A DNA stretch of 64,000 nucleotides from positions 992,001 through 1,056,000 of the forward strand of contig JAEPOK010000001.1 in NCBI GenBank assembly GCA_017642935.1, read 5' to 3'. Origin of the DNA: Hyphomicrobiales bacterium (GTDB taxonomy: Bacteria; Pseudomonadota; Alphaproteobacteria; Rhizobiales; MH13). Under the pieces are notes generated by a model. The model did not search any database, was not told the origin of the DNA, and saw only the letters and a list, made by a program, of their open reading frames with translations. This document shows, one piece after another, positions 26,767 to 34,104 of the stretch (positions within the stretch are counted from its first letter, which is position 1; each line of letters starts with the position of its first letter). Position numbers and translations under genes: made by a program.

Positions 26767-27813
26767 CTAATCGGCGATCCGCAGACCGCTCTCGGCATCA
26801 AATAGGTGACAAATGGTGGGCGGCACCGCGATAGCAGCCGGCGCTCCGATCTTGGTGCGGTAGTCTTTATGCGCCTTCACGGCGATGAGGGCGCCACCCG
26901 CCTTCACGGTAATCATGGTGGCATCGCCGAGAAGCTCGACCGAATAGGCCGGCGCATTGATCTCACCGGCATTGGTGATCTGCGCATCTTCGGCACGGAA
27001 GCCGAGCACTGCAGGACCATTGGGCCCTTGAAGTCCCGACACTTCGACATTGTCGCCCTTGAAAGTGCCGCCCTCCAGCCTGCCTTCCATGAGATTCATT
27101 GCAGGCGAACCGATAAAGCCGGCCACAAAGGTATTGGCCGGCTTGTCGTAGATCTCGGTGGGCGTTCCAACTTGCTGGACCACACCCTGTTTCATGACCA
27201 CCACGCGGTCGGCGAGCGTCATCGCTTCGATCTGGTCATGCGTCACGTAAATCGTCGTGACGGCCAGTTCATGGGACAGGTTCTTTATCTGCGCGCGGGT
27301 CGACACGCGCAGCTTTGCGTCGAGATTCGACAGCGGCTCATCCATCAGGAAGACATTCGGCTCACGCACAATGGCCCGGGCAAGCGCGACCCGTTGGCGT
27401 TGCCCGCCGGACAGTTCGGATGGCTTGCGGTGCAGAAACTCATCCAACTCCACCATCGCCGACGCGCGACGCACGCGCGCATCGTGCTCAGCTTGCGGCA
27501 CCTTGCGAACCTTAAGCGGAAAGCGAATGTTCTCGTAGACATTCATGTTCGGGTAGAGCGCGTAGCTCTGGAACACCATGGCAATATCGCGATCCTTGGG
27601 ATCGAGATCGTTCACCCGCCGGCCGGCAATGTTGATATCGCCGCTTGTAGCTTCTTCCAGCCCTGCGATCATGCGCATGGTTGTGGTCTTGCCGCAGCCT
27701 GAAGGGCCAAGAAGGACCAGAAATTCTCGGTCGGCAATGGTCAGATCGAAATCATCGACGCCGATAAATGAGCCCCAACGCTTGCACACATTGCGCAATT
27801 GAATCTCAGCCAT
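26767..27813 (-). CDS. ABC transporter ATP-binding protein (UgpC/MsmX type)
   Basis: 348 residues from ATG 27813, which has GGGAG 6 nt upstream; an in-frame GTG at 27825 is less likely. Walker A is GPSGCGKTT, the signature is LSGGQRQR, Walker B is VFLMDEP and the switch is THDQIEAM, followed by a TOBE-type C-terminus (NLMEGRLEGG). It energises the importer that follows. It is the first gene of the operon running to 17715, and faces the SnoaL gene at 27947 across a 133-bp promoter region. The resemblance to the 3007-4056 ATPase is at family level. Confidence 0.93.
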   Translation of the reverse strand: MAEIQLRNVCKRWGSFIGVDDFDLTIADREFLVLLGPSGCGKTTTMRMIAGLEEATSGDINIAGRRVNDLDPKDRDIAMVFQSYALYPNMNVYENIRFPLKVRKVPQAEHDARVRRASAMVELDEFLHRKPSELSGGQRQRVALARAIVREPNVFLMDEPLSNLDAKLRVSTRAQIKNLSHELAVTTIYVTHDQIEAMTLADRVVVMKQGVVQQVGTPTEIYDKPANTFVAGFIGSPAMNLMEGRLEGGTFKGDNVEVSGLQGPNGPAVLGFRAEDAQITNAGEINAPAYSVELLGDATMITVKAGGALIAVKAHKDYRTKIGAPAAIAVPPTICHLFDAESGLRIAD

Positions 27814-27876
27814 AGCCACTCCCACACGGTGTTATTGTTTTTCAATCCGTGCGTCGGCGAGCTTTCAACACAAAAC

Positions 27877-27935
27877 AAACCGTGGCAAGAGCCAATTTGC
27901 ATACCTTTGCAAACCATTTTGGCACTTCACGGTTT
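27877..27935. promoter_or_regulatory. Large nested dyad in the divergent promoter, operator candidate
   Basis: Nested complementary arms: AAACCGTG (27877-27884) with CACGGTTT (27928-27935), CCAA (27892-27895) with TTGG (27919-27922), and TTTGCA (27896-27901) with TGCAAA (27908-27913). The centres differ by only 1-3 bases. It lies between the ATPase operon and the divergent SnoaL gene and contains no copy of the GntR operator. A different regulator, probably encoded elsewhere, is expected. Confidence 0.55.
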
Positions 27936-27946
27936 TCGGACGACAT

Positions 27947-28942
27947 ATGACTGATTTTCGAGCAAATGCGCACACGTTTCTAAACATGCTGGTACGCGCA
28001 CCGGAATCAGTGCTCACCGATCTCGTTCATGAGCACCTGGCGCCTGACTGCAATTGGGAACTTTCGCATCCGATCAACCGCCTTGTCGGGCCGGATGCTG
28101 TTCTCGACGGGTTCTTGCGGCCCTTGCGCAATGCCCTCACCCGCGTGCAACGGCGCGATGAGATTTTCATTGGCGGCGACAATCGCCGAGAAGAAGGTGG
28201 GCAATGGGTGGCTTCGGTGACGCACTATCTTGGCAATTTCGATGCGCCGTTTCTCGGGATCGAGCCATCGCATCACCTCATGTTTCTGCGCGCCGGCGAG
28301 TTCTATCGGATCGATGATGGCCTGATCACCAAGGCGCGGATCATTCTTGACATCCCGGACATGATCCGCCAGTGCGGCATCGATCCCTTTGGCCTGTCTT
28401 ATGGGTTGGAGACCCTGTTTCCTGGCCCGGCGACCCATGACGGCGTGCTGCCCACAGGCGGCGCCAGTCAGGGGAAGGCGTCGCTTGATGTGGTGGAAGG
28501 CATGCTGGCGGACCTCCATCACTTCGACCCCAACACGTTTTCATCGAGCAACCAGACGGGTGCGTCGGGCTACTGGCACGAGGACATGCTGTGGTTCGGA
28601 CCGGCAGGTATCGGATCGAACTATCTATGGTCAGGGTTTGTGAAGGACCACCGGGAAGGTTTCTTACGCGCCTTTCCAGACCGCGAGGGCGGCAACCATT
28701 ACTGCCGGATCGGTGACGGCAATTATGCCGCGATCTCCGGCTGGCCCTCGATGACCATGACGTTTCAGGGTGACTATCTCGGTGTGAAGGCCGATGGCCG
28801 TGCTTTGACGCTGCGCGTGATGGACTTTTATCGCTGCGCCGATGGCAAGATCATGGAGAACTGGGTCTTGCTAGATTACAATGATTTGATGGCGCAGATG
28901 GGGGTCGATTTGATCGCCCGTGCCCAAAGTCTGGCCGGTTGA
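27947..28942 (+). CDS. NTF2/SnoaL-like protein, two-domain (paralogue 4)
   Basis: 331 residues, two SnoaL-like domains: HEHLAPDCNWELSHPINRLVGPDAVLDGFL in the first; MLWFGPAGIGSNYLWSGF, CRIGDGNYAAISGWPSMTMT and MDFYRCADGKIMENWVLLDY, then NDLMAQMGVDLIARA in the second. It is the divergent paralogue of 21422-22486 with the same domain order. Lying opposite the importer operon with a shared dyad promoter, it probably belongs to the same pathway. No catalytic residue can be named with confidence. It ends 4 bases before the convergent SagB-like gene. Confidence 0.83.
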   Translation: MTDFRANAHTFLNMLVRAPESVLTDLVHEHLAPDCNWELSHPINRLVGPDAVLDGFLRPLRNALTRVQRRDEIFIGGDNRREEGGQWVASVTHYLGNFDAPFLGIEPSHHLMFLRAGEFYRIDDGLITKARIILDIPDMIRQCGIDPFGLSYGLETLFPGPATHDGVLPTGGASQGKASLDVVEGMLADLHHFDPNTFSSSNQTGASGYWHEDMLWFGPAGIGSNYLWSGFVKDHREGFLRAFPDREGGNHYCRIGDGNYAAISGWPSMTMTFQGDYLGVKADGRALTLRVMDFYRCADGKIMENWVLLDYNDLMAQMGVDLIARAQSLAG

Positions 28943-28946
28943 GCAC

Positions 28947-30056
28947 CTATGTCATTGCAAACGGCAGATCGGCATCGGTGATGATCTGTGCGTCTGCCGC
29001 CTCAGCGTTGGGATGTCCTAACCCGAGCGCATAAATCGCCGCTTTGACCGGATCGTCGCTATGACCGAGATCGTGCGCCACCTGCGCGTGGTTGAGGGCC
29101 GCCGAAGGACACGCCGTCAGGCCATGCGCTGTGGCGGCCAGCATAATGTTTTGACCGATGTGCCCGGCCTCGATGAGCATGACGCGATAAGCGTTCGCAT
29201 CATCATATTTCCACATGCTACGGGCGAAATCGGCCCGCATTAGGATGAAGCACGCCATGCGGTCGGGCCAATCCTGCCCGCCAAGCATTTCTGAGAAGCT
29301 GCTGCCCGCTTCACCGACTGGCACCAAGGCATGGGCAAGCGGCGCATAGCGATAGATGCCTGGCGCCAAGCCGTCGACCGCATCAACGTAGACAAAGGCG
29401 TCATAAGGATTGCGCGCGCCGCCCGATGGCGTCAGCCCATAGGGCAACCTTACACCGGCTTCATTTTGCGTGTAGCCATTGATGCCAAAGCCGGCGCGCA
29501 GGCAGTCGGATAGAGCGTCCAGCGACACCGGCGCGCCGGTGACCTCGCGAACGCTGCGCCGGGCATCCATCGTCGCGCCAAGTTTGGCACCGTCGACCGC
29601 CCATGCGCGCGGCAGCTCGATTTTGTCTGCGTCGGTGTCGGGCACGAAATAGGCGTCAGGCTGATCGGTGGTGTCGATCTTCTCGCGCTGTTTTTCCAGG
29701 GCCTCATCGACCGACATAACCTGTCGATCCTGGACGATGTGGTGGTAAAGGGCGGCCGGCGCCCCCCATTTCCAGGCGGAGAAATGCGCGTCCTCGAGTG
29801 CGGCTTCGCTCGATCCTTCGCGGATCACGATGCCAGCATCGGCAAGGTTTTCAAGATTTTGGGAAAGGAGTGCCGGGTCGGTCACTCCGAGAGTTTTGGC
29901 GAGGGCATCGACCGTGTTCCAGTCGCCCATCGAGCTTAGCAAAGTGATGATGTCGGCCTTGCCGGCAAATCGCTTGTTTTGGAGGTAGTTGAGACCGATC
30001 AGTCCAGTCTCGCCTTCGGCATAAAAAACTAAGGCGTGCGCCGCCCGATAGTGCAT
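28947..30056 (-). CDS. SagB/ThcOx-type FMN-dependent peptide dehydrogenase
   Basis: 369 residues. An N-terminal winged-helix-like part (about 1-90) precedes a nitroreductase-fold SagB domain (about 150-355): FMN-phosphate motif ARRSVRE (165-171), TPSGGARNPYDAFVYV, APGIYRYAPLAHAL, then WKYDDANAYRVMLIEAGHIGQN, holding the Lys283-Tyr284 pair conserved in azoline oxidases such as McbC/SagB, and YALGLGHP. Known members oxidise azolines to azoles in peptide natural products. No YcaO cyclodehydratase lies nearby, so another oxidation is likely. The start has GGGGAA just upstream. It follows a 26-codon gene that may be its substrate. Stand-alone SagB-like proteins of unknown role also exist. Confidence 0.85.
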   Translation of the reverse strand: MHYRAAHALVFYAEGETGLIGLNYLQNKRFAGKADIITLLSSMGDWNTVDALAKTLGVTDPALLSQNLENLADAGIVIREGSSEAALEDAHFSAWKWGAPAALYHHIVQDRQVMSVDEALEKQREKIDTTDQPDAYFVPDTDADKIELPRAWAVDGAKLGATMDARRSVREVTGAPVSLDALSDCLRAGFGINGYTQNEAGVRLPYGLTPSGGARNPYDAFVYVDAVDGLAPGIYRYAPLAHALVPVGEAGSSFSEMLGGQDWPDRMACFILMRADFARSMWKYDDANAYRVMLIEAGHIGQNIMLAATAHGLTACPSAALNHAQVAHDLGHSDDPVKAAIYALGLGHPNAEAADAQIITDADLPFAMT

Positions 30057-30094
30057 GCAATTCCCCTGATAGGCTTAACTGGCATGAGGACGAA

Positions 30095-30121
30095 GACTGG
30101 CAGCTTGTTAAGCTGCCAGTC
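30095..30121 (-). terminator. Perfect 12-bp hairpin between small peptide gene and SagB gene
   Basis: GACTGGCAGCTT (30095-30106) pairs fully with AAGCTGCCAGTC (30110-30121) over a 3-base loop. On the minus strand it starts 15 bases after the peptide stop and ends 39 bases before the SagB start. There is no T-run. This resembles the leaky hairpins that raise precursor over enzyme in many modified-peptide operons; mRNA stabilisation is the alternative. Confidence 0.7.
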
Positions 30122-30135
30122 TGCAGTCCAACGCC

Positions 30136-30216
30136 TTAGCGCTTGTCGTAGGACATTGCAGGTGTGTCAACGCCGTCGATGGAAGAGACAGTGATTACGG
30201 TCAGATCAAGGGTCAT
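30136..30216 (-). CDS. 26-residue peptide gene, candidate RiPP precursor
   Basis: ATG 30216 has GGAG (30224-30227) exactly 7 nt upstream; a second ATG at 30222 is only 1 nt from it and so is less likely. The peptide opens MTLDLTVITVSSIDGVDTPA and ends in Ser-Tyr-Asp-Lys-Arg before TAA. It has a beta-prone hydrophobic start, an acidic middle (DGVD), no Cys, two Ser and three Thr. It is the first gene after an operator-like repeat and lies upstream of the SagB-type dehydrogenase on the same strand. I know no homologue. A leader peptide for attenuation is the main alternative. Confidence 0.55.
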   Translation of the reverse strand: MTLDLTVITVSSIDGVDTPAMSYDKR

Positions 30217-30306
30217 GGTCATTCTCCAAAAAGGTGTTTTTCGCCGCCTCATTGCGACCGCCTTGACCATGAAATTTCGGACCGAAGTTCGCGAGCAGCA
30301 CCTATT

Positions 30307-30369
30307 GCGAAGGGTGCGCGCAGATTGAACGATGCGCACACGCCCTTCGCACAAAGTGCGAAGGGTGCG
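30307..30369. promoter_or_regulatory. GCGAAGGGTGCG repeat cluster, operator candidate
   Basis: GCGAAGGGTGCG occurs directly at 30307-30318 and 30358-30369, 51 bases apart. An inverted, shortened copy at 30343-30352 makes a perfect 10-bp dyad with 30356-30365 around AAA. The cluster lies upstream of the 26-codon gene and downstream of the XRE regulator and its terminator. It is probably the operator of that promoter, and the XRE protein is the obvious candidate to bind it. Confidence 0.6.
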
Positions 30370-30402
30370 AATGTATCGCTTCCGGAGGCTGTGGAGACAA
30401 CG

Positions 30403-30434
30403 AAAAAGGCCCGCCCCTTTCAACGGGGCGGGCC
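30403..30434 (-). terminator. Rho-independent terminator of the XRE regulator gene
   Basis: GGCCCGCCCC (30408-30417) pairs with GGGGCGGGCC (30425-30434), 7-base loop, followed on the minus strand by TTTTT (30407-30403). It lies 28 bases after the regulator stop (30462) and separates that gene from the peptide-SagB pair. Confidence 0.9.
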
Positions 30435-30461
30435 ACAATGGCTTATCGATTTCGTTTGAGA

Positions 30462-31262
30462 TCACGGCGGAATGGCGTGGATCAAGGGGGCCGGTTTCTT
30501 GGCGAGATTGTGTCGCTCGATATCCAACAAATCGATCACGTCCATCGGTATGGTCGGTGCGTCCACCGCGTGCGAGCGGGCATTGCGCAACGCACCGCGC
30601 AAATTCATCGCTTTCGGTGCAGCGGTGATCACGGCTGCCATCGTTGTTGGTCCGGTTGGGCCGATGATGGAAGCATGACCGACCAGCACAAACCGATCGG
30701 TTACTGCGTAGCGCAGCACCAGCATCGATGGTTCACGGGTCCCGGTGCTGTTAATGCCCAAAAAATAGAAATTCCCGCGACGCTCTATGATGACGCCCTG
30801 GTGATCACCATAATATTGGGACCACCAGCTGCTCCGACGCTCCCCGAACCCAGTGATGCGTCTAAATGCCATGATGTTGCCAAGGCGCCTAACGATGAGC
30901 ACAGACCGCACCACAGTGTTCTCGTGTTGCGGGCCAGTGAAATCGACAAAATAAAGCCCGGGGTCGATATGGGCGAGTTCCTCGTCGTCCAGCATGCTCA
31001 TGAGCTGATGGCTGACGGGGTGTTTGTTTTTGAGGTCCTGGTTCGCATCGACCAACCTATTGGAGCTGAACAATTCGGCTTCGACGATGCCGAAATACTC
31101 GCATATTTTCTCAAGATTCCCCGCATTGGGCAAACCCTTGCCGCTCAGGTAACGTGCGAACTGTTGGCGGTTAATGTCGACATCTCTGCAAACGCTTGCA
31201 ATGCTTGGCTGCGTTTCACACAGATTGCGCAGATTTCGCGCGAACACTTCGCGTACTTCCAT
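30462..31262 (-). CDS. XRE-family (HTH_3) transcriptional regulator
   Basis: 266 residues. The N-terminal helix-turn-helix (about residues 5-62) is FARNLRNLCETQPSIASVCRD, then DINRQQFARYLSGKGLPNAGNLEKICEYFGI, the classical Cro/C1 pattern. The remaining 200 residues are an unrecognised beta-rich domain (LYFVDFTGPQHENTVVRSVLIVRR, MAFRRITGFGE, GVIIERRGNFYFLGINSTG) that could bind a ligand. It is alone on its transcript, closed by a strong terminator, and is the only regulator beside the peptide-SagB genes. Regulation of those genes through the 30307-30369 repeats is inferred. Confidence 0.85.
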   Translation of the reverse strand: MEVREVFARNLRNLCETQPSIASVCRDVDINRQQFARYLSGKGLPNAGNLEKICEYFGIVEAELFSSNRLVDANQDLKNKHPVSHQLMSMLDDEELAHIDPGLYFVDFTGPQHENTVVRSVLIVRRLGNIMAFRRITGFGERRSSWWSQYYGDHQGVIIERRGNFYFLGINSTGTREPSMLVLRYAVTDRFVLVGHASIIGPTGPTTMAAVITAAPKAMNLRGALRNARSHAVDAPTIPMDVIDLLDIERHNLAKKPAPLIHAIPP

Positions 31263-31642
31263 CGTCGATCCCCGGGGCGAAAGAGCGCCCTCTTCTGCTC
31301 ACATCAAGACATGCATTGGCGATAGTCTGAGGTCCTGATCACATCCATGCCAATGCCGGTGCCAACCGAAGGCCCAACTTCACCGAAGGTTGCAACCGTC
31401 GTCAAGGATCGAACAAGTATTCCTGGTACCGCCAGTGCGCAGATTGGTGAAAATCCGCTGAATATCGTGAATAACCGATAGTGAGCCGTCTTTTCAATTT
31501 TGAACGTGCATGCACGGAACAGGTATCCAACCTTTCAGTCGATCACATTTGGCAGTCGAAACGCGATGTCGCTGATAATTGGCTTGCCGGTTTTGACTCA
31601 CTGATCCACCCTCATAAGAAAACACCTTGAGGAGGAACCAGC
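31263..31642. other. Intergenic region upstream of ggt
   Basis: 380 bases without a convincing gene. It holds the start region of the divergent XRE gene on the left and of the gamma-glutamyltransferase on the right. A perfect 12-bp palindrome CGTGCATGCACG lies at 31505-31516. TTGACT at 31593-31598 could be a -35 element, but no good -10 follows at the usual distance. GAGGAGG precedes the ggt ATG. Confidence 0.5.
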
Positions 31643-33430
31643 ATGCGGATCACCTTTGCCCTAACAGTGGCGGCGTTGATGACGTCCACGGCCTTGGCCC
31701 AGCAAGCAGCCGATGATGTTTCACCGGAAATGGCGTCGCAAAGCGCATTTTCAGAGCTCAGCGATGCGGCCATGGCCGCGATGGAGGCCAAAGAAGCCGG
31801 ACTGCCTGTTGAGGCGGACAATTGGATGGTCGCAGCGGCCAATCCGCTGGCGGTTGAGGCCGGCGCCGATGTTCTGCGCGCAGGTGGGACAGCTGCCGAT
31901 GCGATGGTCGCCGTCCAAGCGGTTCTGGGTCTGGTCGAGCCGCAGTCCTCGGGCCTTGGTGGCGGCGCGTTTCTGGTTTGGTACGATGCGCAATCCGGCG
32001 AGGTCACAACGCTTGATGGGCGCGAAACGGCTCCACTTTCGATCACACCAACGCTGTTTCAAGACGAAACTGGTGAGCCGTTACGGTTTTTCGATGCGGT
32101 GGTTGGCGGTTTGTCGGTTGGCACGCCAGGCACCCCTGCCCTCATGGAGGCGGCCCATCGCCAATGGGGCAACGCCAATTGGGGCAGCTTGTTTGACGCT
32201 GCCATCAATCACGCCGAAGAGGGCTTCACTGTCTCGCCGCGCCTCGCAACGCTGGTAGCTGGCGATGCTGAACGGCTCAGCCGTTTTCCTGCGACGGCGA
32301 ACTATTTTCTCCCCAGCGGCGCACCGCTCGCCGAAGGATCAACGCTGACCAATCAGGCCTATGCCGATACGCTCCGCGCCATCGCGGCCGAAGGCACATC
32401 GGCTTTCTACACCGGCCCAATCGCGGAGGGTATCGTCGCGGCGGTGCGCAGCGCTGAGGGTAATCCCGGGCATCTCAGTCTCACCGACCTGGAACTCTAT
32501 GAGGTGATCGAGCGCGAGGCGGTGTGCGCTGATTATCGCGGTCACGACGTCTGTGGCATGGGGCCACCGTCGTCCGGTGCGCTGACAGTGGGCCAGATCC
32601 TCGGCATGGCGGCCTCCTACGATCTTGCAGGCATGGGACCGGAGAGTGCTGACGCGTGGCGGATCATTGGCGATGCCTCGCGTTTGGCGTTCGCCGATCG
32701 CGGTCGCTACATGGCCGACAGTGACTTTGTTCCGATGCCGACCGAAGGGCTGGTTGATCCAGGCTATCTGGCCATGCGGGCCGAACTGCTGGCCGGTGAT
32801 GATGCTTTGCCGGAAGTATCAGCCGGGATGCCCGAATGGGATCATGCAATGCTGCTGGCGGATGATGAATCGCTGGAGTTTCCATCGACCAGTCACATCT
32901 CGATTGTCGATGCCTTCGGCAATGCACTGTCGATGACAACAACGATCGAGAACGGATTCGGATCGCGCGTCATGGCGCCGGGCGGGTTCCTGCTCAACAA
33001 TGAACTGACTGATTTCTCCTTCAGAACCCAACGTGACGGTGTGCCGATTGCCAACCGGATCGAGCCTGGCAAACGGCCGCGCTCATCCATGTCCCCAACC
33101 ATCGTATTGCAGGATGGTGCGCCGATCCTCGTCATCGGGTCGCCGGGTGGCAGCCGGATTATCGGTTACGTCGCGCAAACGATCATTGCCCATCTGGATT
33201 GGGGCATGGATGTTCAGGCGGCCATCAACATGCCGCATCTGGTCAATCGCTTTGGCACCTATGACGTTGAGGAAGGTACGAACGCTGTCGACTTTCAAGG
33301 GCCGCTGGAAGAAATGGGCTATGAGGTGAATGTCCGCGCATTGACGTCTGGCCTGCACGCTATCGCCATCGGCGATGGCCTGTCCGGTGGCGCCGACCCA
33401 CGCCGCGAAGGCATTGCGCTCGGCGAATAA
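31643..33430 (+). CDS. ggt: Gamma-glutamyltransferase (periplasmic, autoprocessing)
   Basis: 595 residues with a signal peptide (MRITFALTVAALMTSTALAQ). The large-subunit substrate Arg fits the DGRETAP motif; the processing site is EFPSTSHISIVDAFGNALSM, where the Thr before Ser-His should become the small-subunit N-terminal nucleophile (as in TTHYS of E. coli). Further hallmarks are NNELTDFSF and GSPGGSRII (oxyanion loop). It hydrolyses or transfers gamma-glutamyl groups from glutathione and related compounds in the periplasm. ATG 31643 has GAGGAGG upstream. It is monocistronic, ending in a hairpin at 33452-33477. Confidence 0.93.
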   Translation: MRITFALTVAALMTSTALAQQAADDVSPEMASQSAFSELSDAAMAAMEAKEAGLPVEADNWMVAAANPLAVEAGADVLRAGGTAADAMVAVQAVLGLVEPQSSGLGGGAFLVWYDAQSGEVTTLDGRETAPLSITPTLFQDETGEPLRFFDAVVGGLSVGTPGTPALMEAAHRQWGNANWGSLFDAAINHAEEGFTVSPRLATLVAGDAERLSRFPATANYFLPSGAPLAEGSTLTNQAYADTLRAIAAEGTSAFYTGPIAEGIVAAVRSAEGNPGHLSLTDLELYEVIEREAVCADYRGHDVCGMGPPSSGALTVGQILGMAASYDLAGMGPESADAWRIIGDASRLAFADRGRYMADSDFVPMPTEGLVDPGYLAMRAELLAGDDALPEVSAGMPEWDHAMLLADDESLEFPSTSHISIVDAFGNALSMTTTIENGFGSRVMAPGGFLLNNELTDFSFRTQRDGVPIANRIEPGKRPRSSMSPTIVLQDGAPILVIGSPGGSRIIGYVAQTIIAHLDWGMDVQAAINMPHLVNRFGTYDVEEGTNAVDFQGPLEEMGYEVNVRALTSGLHAIAIGDGLSGGADPRREGIALGE

Positions 33431-33451
33431 CGCCCTGAAATTTCAACAAAA

Positions 33452-33480
33452 AAGCCCCATGGGAAACCATGGGGCTTATT
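33452..33480. terminator. Bidirectional hairpin terminator between ggt and tRNA-Leu
   Basis: AAGCCCCATGG (33452-33462) and CCATGGGGCTT (33467-33477) form an 11-bp stem with a GAAA loop. The minus strand continues into TTTTTTG (A-run 33448-33453), a good terminator for the tRNA; the plus side (ATTCATTT) is a weaker exit for ggt. Confidence 0.85.
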
Positions 33481-33484
33481 CATT

Positions 33485-33571
33485 TGGTGCGGTCGAGAAG
33501 ACTCGAACTTCCACCCGTGTTACCGGACAGCGACCTCAACGCTGCGCGTCTACCAATTCCGCCACGACCGC
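33485..33571 (-). tRNA. tRNA-Leu (anticodon GAG)
   Basis: 87 nt including an encoded CCA (33485-33487). The acceptor stem is GCGGTCG / CGACCGC; the anticodon stem is CAGCG / CGCTG with loop TTGAGGT, giving anticodon GAG (33535-33537), which reads CUC and CUU. A long variable arm, as in all Leu tRNAs, and a normal GTTCGAGTC T-arm are present. It is the only RNA gene I can fold in this window. Confidence 0.96.
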
Positions 33572-33696
33572 AAAATGTTCTGAAATTTTCGTCCAGAGCG
33601 GCGCTGATACCAAAGGCCGCTTACAGTCTCAAGGGCTGGTGTCAGCGAAAACATGTTTTTTTCGCCTACCAACCAAAAGGTCTTTGAAATCAGGCG

Positions 33697-33933
33697 TTAA
33701 AGCTCAGACTTGCCGATTTGCGTGATCGCAACGGCAATGGCGTCGCCGCTGACAACGACTTCGGCTTCGGCGATCTGCATATTGTTGGCCAAAACCTTTA
33801 CATGCTCGTTGGGCAGCGTTTCCAGTTCAATGACCGCGCCACGGCCCATCCGCAGAAGCTGGTGAACCGGCATAACGGCGGCGCCAAGCTCGACGGCGAT
33901 ATCAACGGAGATGCTTTCAATGGGATTTTGCAT
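33697..33933 (-). CDS. Stand-alone SpoA (FliN/FliM C-terminal) domain protein
   Basis: 78 residues that are little more than one SpoA domain: SVDIAVELGAAVMPVHQLLRM, GRGAVIELETLPNEHVKVLA, then AEAEVVVSGDAIAVAITQI. This is the pattern of the flagellar motor switch protein FliN, but the usual N-terminal 50 residues are absent, and no flagellar genes are in the window. It lies alone between tRNA-Leu and lipB. It could be an extra switch component for a flagellum encoded elsewhere or a repurposed beta-barrel domain. Confidence 0.82.
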   Translation of the reverse strand: MQNPIESISVDIAVELGAAVMPVHQLLRMGRGAVIELETLPNEHVKVLANNMQIAEAEVVVSGDAIAVAITQIGKSEL

Positions 33934-34104
33934 CGGGCACGGAAACTCATTAGGAGGAACGATTGCGTTCCCACCATTGGGGCCGGATGGTTAACGCATG
34001 TTTAAGGCCCTAGCGTTGGCGGGCCTTCCGCGCCCCTCGCACCGGAAATCCAGGAGATCCATCCCATTCTTCGCGAAGCAACCCTTGATGGCGATCAGCT
34101 GTTC

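Noticed and set aside
30136-30465. Open frame of 109 codons containing the 26-residue peptide at its end
   Set aside because: Its upstream part runs through the regulator terminator and the repeat cluster, has no ribosome site and no family similarity; the internal ATG at 30216 has a good one.
28947-31262. Calling the SagB locus a thiazole/oxazole-modified microcin cluster
   Set aside because: No YcaO cyclodehydratase or E1-like partner is present and the small peptide has no Cys, so the azole chemistry is not supported.
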